Shown piece after piece: positions 52,479 to 62,954 of a stretch of 64,000 nucleotides of DNA. Position 1 is the stretch's first letter, and the number at the start of each line of letters is the position of its first letter. The position numbers and the translations under genes are program-made. Below the pieces are notes generated by a model. The model was not told the origin of the DNA and did no database searches. It worked only from the letters and a program-made list of their open reading frames with translations. The DNA comes from Taenia hydatigena (taxonomy: Eukaryota > Platyhelminthes > Cestoda > Cyclophyllidea > Taeniidae): positions 20,478,509 through 20,542,508 of the forward strand of contig JADWOT020000003.1 in NCBI GenBank assembly GCA_036345935.2. Direction: 5' to 3'.

Positions 52479-55295
52479 ATGCAGAGTGGGACAATGAGTG
52501 AAGTGTCCGCCTACCTCCAACCTGATCACTTCGATTCGGATAAGAAGAATGTGGTAGGTTCCGCTTCATTTAATGTTTTTTTTTCTGCATTAATTCATGT
52601 CTTTTTACGCATTTCATCTAATCGGCCACTACCTCACATAACTTTAGTCCGGTACTTCAGTGTACCGAAGGCAGGGGGTAGATTTGTGTAATTTCGCAGA
52701 CACGGAAGCATGCCCAAAAAGGATGTGCATCTGACTTGTTCCCTTAGAACACTATTTTGAGGAAATTCGGGAGAGAGCCTAAGCATTTGAGTCAGGTGCG
52801 TACATGCTAAATGCTAGAGTGATGACAGAGCTAGAGCTGAATGAGGCATAAAAGCCCACACGTACGCATACGTGCGTACGAGGGAACGTCATGCGAACGA
52901 ACGAGATGGAGAGTGTTGAGCCAGCGAAGCTGACTGACAGACTGACTTGGTGCACGCGCGCGGTTTGACAGGTGATGGGCATGTCTCTCGCTCGCTGTTC
53001 GCTACCTCGCTAGCTAGCTGTCTACCTGTCACTCCAACGGAGGCACGCAGTGCTGATGACAGTCGAACTGCTTGTGTTTGACATCTGTGATTGTATAATG
53101 TCGATGATAACAACAGCAGTATCAACTGTCACTCAGCTGAGCCTGCCTGCTCCGCTTTCTGTGTTTTGTGTTCTGTGAAGCAGAATTAGAAGATATATAC
53201 CCAGCCAGTGGCCTATCCTCACCAGTTAGCCAGCCGTTCGTCCGTCCGTCTATCTTGCCATTCTTCCATCTGCCCATCCATTCATCACACTCTAATTGAC
53301 AGTTACGGGTGTGGGTCATTATTCAGCGAAGGTAGGAGAAAAGTGAATTTTATGCGCTCCATTAGAAAACGTTGAGGGCTAGGATGCTGTTTGAGCGAGA
53401 GAAGAGTTGCGTTTATTTAAATAATGCACATCGTCACTGTCAATACATGCTCCCATTTGAGCCTACTTTAATTACACGCGAGCGCGGAGGGGTGCATCCC
53501 GTGGTCTCGTATTGATTTCCCTCTCCCCTCCATTGCTCTGCCCCCACCACCGTCGTAGTCGTTGTCGCCTTTTTTTCCCACACACACCGCACAATGGCCA
53601 AATCGCTGATGGCGGTGAGCAGCAGCAACGGACTTCAAAGGCTCGTCTCAGATCCTCCCACGGTCGCCGCCACTGTTGCCCAGGTGTGTGCTTGCGTGTG
53701 CGTGTGCTGGCCACAGTAGCTAGAAGATTAATGACCCCCTCATGTGGGACAGATAAGGTCTGGCCCCTTGCAGTAGTCGTCTGGTCTCCTTGTCACGTTG
53801 GCCTGGCGCGCGCAGCAGGTTAGATTTCGCTGCGAGTGGTTTTCACCTACTGCCACCATACTTTGATCTGTGATTAATGTACCCGTCTGATCTGCCTAAG
53901 CTCTAGCCGATGCTTTCTTTTGTGCCGTCACAGAACGACTTTCTTGGCCAAAACCCCCTCCTTCTTTTGGCACGCACTTGTCAGAATATCGGCGTGGAAA
54001 CAAAGTCTACGCCTTCATCCACCGTAAGCTCCTCTTCCTCCAAGTCGATCACCAACGGAACAATCCCAATAAAACCCTCCAACCCCTTTTCTGTCTCTAA
54101 TTCCCTCGGCAAAGCCCCTCCGAATAGAACAGCAGCAAAGGCGTCCACCACGATGATTCCTCCGGTGCAAAGCTTTCCTCCCGTCAACGGAGCGACATCA
54201 CACAGTCCGAAGTGTACCCAGTCATCGGTGCCACCACACTCGTCTTCGTCATCAGCAACACCTACCCACATTACCGAAGAGTCGGAACTCTACATTCCAC
54301 CCTCCTCAAACTCTCTCATACAGCTTGCTAGACTTTCCTCCAGCCTCAAATTACCTAGTCCTGCCACCGGTGAGCGGCAGAAGCGGTCCGCAAAATCAAT
54401 CGATGCCCCCAAGTTTCCTTTGAGTCTTACTGGGCCCGGCACTGCGAGTTCGAGGCCTCAGAAGCGAGCTCGGAGGCAGTCCTTCGGTCGCACCGCCTCC
54501 TCCTCTTTTTCTGGCGCCACAAAACCCCTTGACTTTTCATCGCATTTCTCCTCCCACTCATCACCTCTTTCTATCTCCTCTTCGGTCTCTCCCTCTTCTT
54601 TGCGATCCACACCTCCGTCACACACTACGCCGCCTCCTGCACCACCACAGGCACCTACTAACCCCGCCTTGATGGATTTCATGAAGAACCTCGCGGGTCT
54701 CTCCGTGCCGACTGATGCTTCGTCCACTACTACCACCAACTCTCCGAATACCCTTGAAACCTTCTTTAATGTTGGAAGTCTTCTTGGCACCTCTCCGGAA
54801 AGTCTACACGAAATTTTGGTTTCAATAGCACACTCTTTGTCTGAACGTCGGGCGGCGGAGTCGAACTTCCTTCTAGAACAGCAGCAAAAGCAGCAACAAT
54901 CAAAAGTGCTTCACAGCGCAATTTCCGACCCTAGTACTCAGTGTCTTTACTGCGGTCACGTTTGTTCTGACATGAGTAGTCTTGTGCAACATATCTACAC
55001 CCACTTGGCATCGCTGCACAAGCAGCAGACGGAGGCTCCGTCCCTTCCACAGGCGGCGCCGCCACCACCACCACCACCGCCACCTCCGCCGCCTGCGCCT
55101 ATTGTTGCACCCGCTAGCACTCCTCCCTTCGATCTCGTCGCGTTTTATGCGAAGCTACTGCAAAAGACGCCGGAAAGCCTCCCAAGTGCCCCACCTCCAA
55201 TGGTTTCCACCGATCCCAACGCACTCTTCCTTGCCTGGCTTAACGTCTTTCGTCCAGCCTATGCGGAGGGATTGGCAGGAGGTGCGAATCGGTGA
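52479..55295 (+). CDS. Two-exon, single C2H2 zinc-finger protein, divergent NET-family (Nlz/Elbow/No ocelli-like) candidate
   Basis: Likely a nuclear transcriptional regulator, joined from exon 1 (52479-52553) and exon 2 (53934-55295), about 478 aa. The start is the ATG at 52479 with A at -3; a second in-frame ATG lies at 52494, and the frame is open back to 52350. Seen in the protein: YLQP at residues 12-15, DSDKK at 19-23, NPLLLLARTCQNIG at 32-45, a basic RPQKRARR nuclear signal at 199-206, a Ser/Thr/Pro-rich middle, a short Gln/Lys tract at 340-346, and a zinc finger with C362, C365, H378 and H382 (C-X2-C-X12-H-X3-H). Twelve prolines follow at 401-412. Known of the family: NET proteins carry YLQP, DAKK and SPLALLAQTCSQIG in that order, and act as corepressor-linked repressors. 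Odd points: NET fingers have wider cysteine spacing, and the usual region upstream of YLQP and the FKPY motif are not seen, so a missing upstream exon or strong divergence is possible. Sp/Buttonhead proteins share the SPLALLA-type motif but have three fingers. That it is a real gene is nearly certain; the family is moderately sure. Confidence 0.85.
52861..52880. repeat. CGTACGCA/TGCGTACG stem-loop in intron 1
   Basis: Perfect 8-bp arms at 52861-52868 and 52873-52880 enclose a TACG tetraloop. It is CpG-rich and lies about 310 bp inside the intron, between two TGACAG motifs (52823 and 52935). Confidence 0.5.
53236..53252. repeat. (GTCC)n short tract in intron 1
   Basis: Three to four TCCG units, the same unit as the 43.8-kb array. 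Confidence 0.6.
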
Positions 55296-56871
55296 GGCAG
55301 AGTCGGCTGTGTCGTGTGTGTGTGTGTGCATTGAGCCCCACTCCCTGTCTGCACTTGCCTATCAATCCATCTCCCACTCACACCGCACCTAACCTAGTCT
55401 TTCAGAGACACTGACAACACGAGCATTTGTTTTGTGTAACCGAGCTATAAACCCTCTCCGCCTCTTCTCTCTCCGCTCCGGCCTACACACCCGCCTATCT
55501 GTCTGCTCGCACACTGCACTCTTCGATCTCGTTGCGTGGCTGCCCGAGGAGCGAAATCAGTCTGAATAGAACGTAAAGGAATTCGCATCTTGTTTGTTTG
55601 TTCGTCTCCACTCCACCCTCTTGTTTGCTCGTCTCCCAATTCGTCCACCCGTCCAATCTCTCTCTATACATAAATATATATGCGAATGGCTATCCTACAC
55701 TCTTCCGTACTTAAGCCTTACTTGTACAACCTCTGCGAGTAAATTTACCTTTAAAGACACGAAGTTGTCCTTACTCGAAAGTCGGCTTTCCCACATTTTG
55801 TGCAGTCTCCGGTGATCTGTAACTGCTAGCTAGGTGGCCGCTTTCGTGAATATGACCGTCATCTTTAGACTACTAGATGGTGTCTTAGATTCCCTTCGAG
55901 ATGAAGTCTCCGGTGCATTTTAACGGGTTTTTGGATCATAGGTGGGTGCATCCATCAAACAGTCTGCTTAGGCGTGGGAATGGATTTTGGCCTCGCCCTC
56001 ATTGATCGTGCTGGGCTCTTGTGTTGTGTGGTGGTGCCAAACTGAAAACCCAATGTTCTGTTAGTCTCTGCCATGCATGCAAGGGTATTTTCAAGTTGAT
56101 TGTCAATTATTGCCGTCCTGGCACCTGTTGATTGATCTGTGAGTGTAACATTATGTGGAAAGCCACTTTCACAGCCCAGTGTTCGTCAACTTCTTGTTTC
56201 TCACTCGCCTGGATAATCAACGAGTTACCAAATCCACTTGTAGTGACCGGCATTTGCGCGTGTTTTGAGTTATCGTGAAAGACGAAATACGCATTGTGGT
56301 GAGCGGCTGCATCACAACTACAAATATTGGTCACTTTAGGTTAGCGTCATCGGTGATGCCGGCGAAACCTCTGGAGTTTCTACCTCATTTGTATTAGTTG
56401 TGAACCAAATCTTTCAACACTTGCAATCTGGGCCTTATTTCCTCCTGTGCCGCACTAGCGGCTATGTGGCTGTTTGAGTGCAGAGGTAAATTCATTTGAA
56501 AGGCACAATTAGCATATGGCATGAGGAGACGTGGTTTGTCGTGCCCTATAATTCCAGAATCTAGAGCTTCCACAGGCCTCGTGACAAAGTCGCAATCACC
56601 GTAGGAGAGTTAAGCGGTACAAAAAACTTTCGCTCCAACAAAGCCTACGCCTAAATGTGCCCAGTAATGCCAATTACTGACCCGCCACTCACTCCGTATT
56701 AGCAGCATCCAAGTTCCTCGTCGGGACGGCATGAGGTGCGTTAGAGAAGACGAGGTCGACTTGCTACCGACGTACAACTGCGAAATGCCTGCTGTATCAC
56801 GGAAGACTGGAAAAGTCCGCACATGGGTCTCGAAATCTTACTCCTCACATCCACCACTCCACATTAATAAA
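55296..56871 (+). other. Probable 3' UTR and downstream region
   Basis: After the TGA at 55293-55295 comes a TG tract (55314-55328), then a C/T-rich stretch to about 55670. The first canonical AATAAA I see is at 56866-56871, with another at 57146-57151. Either could be the polyadenylation signal; a non-canonical signal closer to the stop cannot be excluded. I see no second gene in this stretch. Confidence 0.3.
55314..55328. repeat. TG tract after the stop codon
   Basis: Seven TG units 20 bp after the TGA, in the presumed 3' UTR. Confidence 0.85.
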
Positions 56872-57818
56872 CATGCAATTGCTACTACACCATATTGATT
56901 CCTCATGGGAAGAAAGGTGTTTGTATTCGCCTACTTCAACGTAATAATCCTTCATCGAATAATCACAAAAGTGTGCTGAACTTGGGCGAAAAAATTAGCC
57001 GCAAATTTGTGCCATCTACGCAACGAAGAAAGCGTCTTTACTTGAGCAAGCAAGAAAAATTAGGTATTAGTTTATGAGAAGCGCGTAATCAAAGCACACG
57101 TAGAGTTTCCGCCATCAAGTAGCCTCAATTTGTCATCTCCAAGGCAATAAAGATAGGATGTAGTCTTGACATCTTCGATGTGAAAGTGATTGCCGCAGTC
57201 GGAGCGTTTTAGTGTTATAATATGACACCGAATGCCATTAACGCTTGACCATATCAAGCGCTACTCACAAACCTTCCACCTCACTTTTATGTTTTCCAAT
57301 TCAACAACTCAATTGGGGCAAGTAGTCATCACAAATTGGTAAAGGAATCCAGTAAATTCGCTACTTCATGTTCAGAAAAGTCAACTATAATGAAGAAGAA
57401 TCCTTTAATAACTCGATTAAAAAGTTAGAAAATAGTCCTCTCGATCGGTTCTGCAATTTGAATAAACTACTAGAAAAATCGACAGCTCTGTTCTAATTTC
57501 AGCTTATTTACAAAAACTTCATATCCACGCTTGTGAATGGGGTATCGAATCCTTCATGCAGAAGTGTCGTCCACCTTTCAAACATCAGGTAGAGAGTGGT
57601 CTCTACATTGTACAGGAAGTATCTGCTTGTGCTTCAAAAAGTCTGCAATGAGAGAACTTCTCTTAGCCAGCCGGCTAATTGCGTCAAGAAGATCGGCCCA
57701 CTTACACTCCGACGAAATTTATACTAAGTAGTATAGTGATCAAGAGGTCATTAAAACAGTTTGGCCTTGATCTTCCAAAAGGCAGCGTAGTTTGGGCATG
57801 CCAAACTAGTGGAATTAA

Positions 57819-58397
57819 TGCCCTCCAGCCAACCTTGAGGTGTTAAATTTACATGCACACGCAGTCCCATATCCACGAAATGAAGACGTGGATATGGAAG
57901 TGGATGATAACTCGAAGGATGACAAGGTCATTGGCTCAACCACGGTACCCCCTCCCATGGGTAAGGAGGAGAATTTTGTTGCTCCTTTATGCAACCATAG
58001 AAATCAATTAAACACATTGAGTCAAGGTATACATTGGGGAAAATTGGAGTTAAAGGAGGTTGTAATTTCCTTTTTAGGAAAAACTACACCGCGTGCACGG
58101 TTTCCGACAGATCCTCAAGGCTCATTAGCCTATTTGGCTGCTTAAGCACCTTCCTCCATATTTAGAGAAGATGAGATCACGGCGTTAGCTGACAAATGTA
58201 GGTGCGTGGGACACGGAACAATGGCGCCTGTTAATGTCCCACAGTACGATAATAGGCAAACTCTGATTTTTAAGGTGAAGGTATCGTTTTCTTGGTTGAA
58301 GCAGCTTTTAAGGCATAAAAATGACCAATTCATGGTACAACTAAGGTGTCTCAATCAGAGTCCGCGTAAAGTAAATGTAGATGATCAAGGAGATTGA
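57819..58397 (+). pseudogene. Possible unrecognised coding remnant with one in-frame stop
   Basis: One plus-strand frame is open from 57819 to 58397 apart from a single TAA at 58143-58145, about 190 codons in total. The first part is acidic and protein-like (a DVDMEVDDNSKDDK stretch); the second holds Lys-, Leu- and Gln-rich segments. I recognise no domain. A minus-strand open frame of 115 codons abuts it (58341-58688). This could be a decayed mobile element or an exon remnant, or simply chance, since open frames of about 110 codons occur elsewhere in the window. Confidence 0.15.
57867..57897. repeat. 11-bp-arm hairpin
   Basis: CCATATCCACG (57867-57877) and CGTGGATATGG (57887-57897) are perfect inverted arms around a 9-base loop. 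About 0.3 such structures are expected by chance. It is too short for a microRNA precursor and lies inside the possible coding remnant. Confidence 0.5.
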
Positions 58398-60445
58398 GCT
58401 CTCCCAGCTTGGAAGATGGACTGCCTTAAAAGCAACTTTAACGATTTCAAGTTGTAGCATCAGGCTTCCCATGCATGTGGCTTCGAATTGACAACTACGG
58501 CCTCTAAGTTTAGAAGGTAGCCTTCTTTTCGTCAAGACTAGGTTTCTTGAGTTGAGTATATAGTTCATTTCAGTGATCGTAATGTGAGAGATACTTTCGG
58601 CTTCAACGGATGGAACCACTGTTATCCCGTTGACCTGGTTTGATATTTTATCTAGTGGATTTACCGGGTTGATAGCGTAGACTCCCATACAATTTAAGAA
58701 ATGTAGTATTTATATTAAAATTCCAAAAAATAGCCCTTCTATGCTAACTTTCCGCCCAATAATAATGCTTCCTTGTTCCCTGGGAAATTTGGAAGTTTGT
58801 GTTTCTACCTAACGCGGAATTGATCCCAGTAAATCTCTCCAACTGTTAATTTGCAGCGGAAAACAAGTAAGATTGACTACAATCAAATGTGGGTTTAGAA
58901 GTAATCAAATCTTTTGCAATCTCGCAAAGGTAGCTCCAACCCCTGCATTGTTCAAATTCGACATTCTCTGCACATAAGGCTAGGGGTAATGTTCCCAGGG
59001 GCCCTCCCCTCCATCTCGGCGAGGACTTTGTTTGTTCGTGATACGTTTCCTCCGCCCTAGGAACCGAGGTCGCCTGATCGGTCGCTGGGCTCGTATTAAC
59101 TCCCCGCCTCGCGCCCCAAGAGGGGCATTCAAATTAATATGTCTTACATTGAGAAATCTAAATAGATTGGTTAGCATCCATATTGGTGGCAAGTCTACAG
59201 TCAATAAAGTTTAGTCTAACGGTATAATTTCACGTATGGATGGAAGAACACATCACTAGTTCCAAATGTCCTTAATTGGCGGGACCGGGAATAAAAAATA
59301 GCAAACGGTTTCCAGAGCTGAAGGGATGGTAGCTGTGCTCAAAAGATTTTAAGCATAAGGTTTCTCAGCTCAATTTTCGTCCTTGGATGTTATCACTTCC
59401 ATTCACCAAAGTGGTAAGCCTTTGAGTTCACTTTCTACTACGCTCAAATGCTTAAAAAGTCTATTTTGGTCGAATTCTCTAATGTTCATTCACCACGATT
59501 GCCACATCTTGCAGCTCCTTAAGACTTCATCAAGGAAGGAGGAAGACACAACACTCGGGTAGACCATGCATTGTCGGCTACGGAAGGACTTGGGGCTACT
59601 AGCATGGCTCGGAGTTGCAATGGCGGCCTCCCAAGTGGCCCATCGCCAAAAATGAGAGCCAATCAAGCAAATCAAGCATTCCGCATCCTACGTCATCCCG
59701 GCATGGATCATCAGGGAAAAATCAAATTCTACCGCATGTGAGTTCACAGTAGCCTACGAACAAAGCATCCAACCATCCCAGATCCGCTACTTTAAACAGC
59801 AATGGGCGGAATGGGAATGGAACCACGCATTGGGCTATGGATTGCGTGGCATAAACAAAAGGCACGCAGCAGAAGGGTTAAGTACACTCTACGGTGGTAC
59901 AGATTAAAGCATGGTTACCCAAACACATAAACACATATAAACACACAGATGTCCACACATCTATTCACATATTTCTCAAATTCTCACGCTTCTGGAGCGC
60001 GCTTTCTCTCTCCCTCACTCGGTGACAAAACGCGGGTATTTCAAAAAGCTCTTTTGGTAAAGCACCTCCAGGAGAGAGCAGGAGGGGCTGGGTTGACTGT
60101 CCTTTTTCCTTCCTTTTTTTGTATTTCGTCAGCCACCGCTATAGTGTACGTTCGAGCCGCTATTTTCATTTGTATTTTGTCCTTAACCGTGAGAAATTGG
60201 GCAACCTTCAGATGATAAAGATGAAATTTGGGTACTTGACGTGAGAATTTAGCAGATAAACTCGGTGTTATTGGCCCTTGATTCCATTCTCCATCACTGC
60301 GCAACGTACACGCACTTACCTCCTACCTGTGTGCGAGTAAAAATGCAAACTGACACTCGCTATCAGGACCGTAGGAGATGCCATCGGGTGGCAGAGCAAT
60401 TTAATCAAGGCCCTGGTTGTTGTTATCGATAAAAATAGGCATTAC

Positions 60446-60455
60446 CTGTCAATCA
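60446..60455 (-). promoter_or_regulatory. Perfect PBX-MEIS composite site (CTGTCAATCA)
   Basis: CTGTCAATCA on the plus strand is the reverse complement of TGATTGACAG. It is the second perfect PBX-MEIS decamer in the window, about 5.2 kb downstream of the gene's stop codon, and the first TGACAG core after a gap of roughly 7 kb. Function is inferred from the motif. Confidence 0.35.
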
Positions 60456-62940
60456 GTAGCGTTGAAATGACAAGGAAACATTTCTGTGTGGCGTGATGTC
60501 GCTCTAGTGCAAAATTCTTTCAATGATCACAGACTAATGCCTCCTCTGCCTTCCTCTTCCTTGTCGACCTAAGTGAATTGTAGCCTTTCGCGCATTTGGG
60601 AGAAGAAAAGCACACATGCTATCCCAGGACGGTTGGGATCTTGCAAAAGTTGCCATTTCTTGGCTATCAAAAGCTAGTTATCGTGGTGATGCTACAAGGT
60701 TAGCACTTGCGATTAACGCTGCCGACCGTGGGCCAGTCCAAACACCGTTAATCAAGACGCTAGGTGACAGTGGTAGTGCGTGGGCGCATTTAAAGGTGTA
60801 TAATGACAGAGTGTCTTAAAAATGAAGAAAACCAATGGATATTCTTAGATGCAGTAAAGAGCTAAGAAGCTCAGCCTCAAAAAGCACTAGAGTGGTGTAG
60901 TTACTTCAAAAACGACCTGCTGTGAGTATTTCAGTGACGTTCTCTGCCGAGGTGTTTTCCTGATCATGGTCCGACAGTCATTCTCTGGACGGCTCACACC
61001 TGTTGTGCAATGGCGCAAGTCGAAGTTTTCCTTGAAATGGGGAATAAGGGATAATCATATCACTCGGCACAGAGAATGCGAATCACAAAGTGGAATATCC
61101 AGCCGACAGCTTTACAGGTAGTAGCTGGACTGTGGAATGCATAAACGTAGCAGTGGAATACCAAATGGAAAAATGAATTCTATTTGCGCCGGATCCGGGT
61201 TAAATCTGAGCGTACTTTGCGGTCTCAGTTTAGTTCAACGGGCCATTTTAAATAGGAAACATCTGCAAGCACCCGAGACTAAAGCTATATTTTTCGATAG
61301 GTCATTTGCAGTCTGCGTGATTTGTGAAAGATTAGGCGCTTGAAGTAATTTAATTCATCGGTTTATGGCGTTTGAGAGTACCCACATCACTTACAAGACC
61401 CACAGTTGTAACTCAATAAATCATAAGTCCCCCAACTCACAGACTCTGTCTATGCTTGGGGTCATTGTTAATCTTGATTGTAACAGAGTTGACAAGATAC
61501 ACTGCTGACGTAGAGATTAAGCGCCTTCTCGTCGTAATGCCAATCAACTACGTAACCTTTTGTTTGCGGCTTGGGGGGCGGATTTAAGGCGAGAACTACA
61601 CCTTACTGGCTGGTGTAGAAGAGCGAATTTAAAGTTTAAAACGATCGGTCTTGGTGGCAGGGCGTCCCGCTCATTTCTACACCTGGATTATAGCGCGACC
61701 TAGGCTTATGCAGGGTGTATGGGCCCAACTCATTCCACTTACAGATGCCATTTTGTGCACTTCAACAAAGCCACTGCTAGGTCTTCTAACCTTTCAGATT
61801 GTGTGGTACGTCTGTTTCCAAAGAAGCCGTCTAAATTACTAATTGGCTTTGAACAAGTGAAATGGTAACAATTATAAGGGTTAGTGAGCCAAATTTATGA
61901 CCCTTCTGATTCGGCATTTCAAAGGCGTCGCGATGATGCAATCTGAGACAGATCTAATAACCTCAGCGCTCATCGCCACTTTGTCAACCGCGACGACAAG
62001 GCCTATGCCAATCACCAAAAGCTGATAAACACGAGAACAAAGAATGATCCTTACCGAATTAGTCGGCTTCACAGTGTGGAGAGGTGTTTTACTCGGTAAA
62101 CAAAGGATCCACAGTCATTGAGGATAGATCCCTTTAAAAGGAAAATGTCTTCGCTTAGTGGAATAAAATTCCAAGAATGATGACTTTTGCTCTGACCAAT
62201 CATCATCGTTTACTAGCAGTCACAGGAGAACCCGGAATATCGTCCTTGAACTAGCTCTGAATAAAACGACTGCGAACTCAGAATCAACTGAGTTTCCCAA
62301 AGTCAATGAACAATGACAACTTCACAAAAGTCACATGCACTCTACCGGCATATGACAACTGGTTGCACGAAACCAAGTTGCAACTGGATTGAGTCGAGGA
62401 CAGAAGAAACGGGTACGAGGTAATCTTGATGTGAGGATAATTATATTTCTTTGACGTCATAACTTTTAAAAGAGCAATAGCAACATTTCGGAGAGTTCGA
62501 GAAGTATAGCCCAATTGAAGGCATCGCATCGCTTCCGCTTTTGTATTTACAGTTCCTCGATTTCGTAGCAATGAAGGTCATTCGAGTAAGTAAATTATTG
62601 GTGCATCGAGGAAGGAATTGGGTCCAAGCATATCAGTGCACTTATCTCAACCCAATTGGAAAAGATATAAACTTCTCTAGCAAAAGTGCATAGAGCTATA
62701 TTTAACAGTCCTCAACTCCTCTCAGGTGGTTGCCAAGCCAAGGGGAGAGGGGCGATTCTCGTGTGTTCAGACTGGCATTGCCTTTGCGCGCTCACCTCTT
62801 GGCCTTCTTAGTTGGCAGAAGACATAGCACTGACGCGACTTTGTAAGAAGGGTGGAGTGGGCTTTCACCTCTTGCCTGTCGTCTGGAGGTGAAAGTCTAA
62901 TGCGTTTACTAGCCCACTTTGCGATGCAGGCTAGAGTAAT

Positions 62941-62954
62941 TCAAGTGTCAAGTG
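62941..62954 (+). promoter_or_regulatory. Tandem TCAAGTG (NK2-type) sites
   Basis: Two back-to-back TCAAGTG heptamers match the NK2-class homeodomain site (core AAGTG). The 12-mer AAGTGTCAAGTG contained here also occurs at 16508-16519 and 17674-17685. The motif assignment is from sequence only. Confidence 0.3.

Larger units (their letters stand above)
52129..53442. promoter_or_regulatory. Dense cluster of TALE-homeodomain half-sites (TGACAG/CTGTCA)
   Basis: Ten copies occur in 1,314 bp, starting at 52129, 52435, 52823, 52935, 52966, 53026, 53057, 53126, 53297 and 53437. Base composition predicts about 0.6. Five fall in 197 bp (52935-53131). TGACAG is the core bound by MEIS/PREP and TGIF homeodomain proteins. 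The copy at 53293-53302 reads TAATTGACAG, one base from the PBX-MEIS consensus TGATTGACAG. The cluster overlaps the promoter, exon 1 and the 5' half of the intron, so autonomous promoter or intronic enhancer activity driven by TALE factors is a reasonable inference. Confidence 0.5.
52554..53933 (+). other. Intron 1 of the zinc-finger gene (phase 0)
   Basis: The donor is GTG|GTAGGT at 52553/52554. The acceptor is a pyrimidine-rich stretch ending GTCACAG at 53933. Both exons are in frame at phase 0, which joins ...DSDKKNV to NDFLGQNPLLLL.... An ATG at 53910 lies inside the polypyrimidine tract of the acceptor, so it is not the real start of the protein. The 1,380-bp intron holds seven TGACAG/CTGTCA motifs between 52823 and 53302 and an eighth at 53437, a hairpin at 52861-52880, and GATTAAT sites at 53726 and 53872. 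It is GC- and CpG-rich in parts. Confidence 0.8.

Noticed and set aside
53910..53933. ATG at 53910 as the gene start
   Set aside because: This segment has the form of a 3' splice site (pyrimidine tract plus CAG), and the upstream exon adds conserved-looking residues in phase.
53981..54790. Minus-strand open frames inside exon 2
   Set aside because: They are antisense shadows of the Ser/Pro-rich coding sequence.
54982..55392. Arg/His-rich plus-strand frame overlapping the end of exon 2
   Set aside because: It is an out-of-frame reading of the proline-coding tract; the zinc finger and exon junction fix the other frame.
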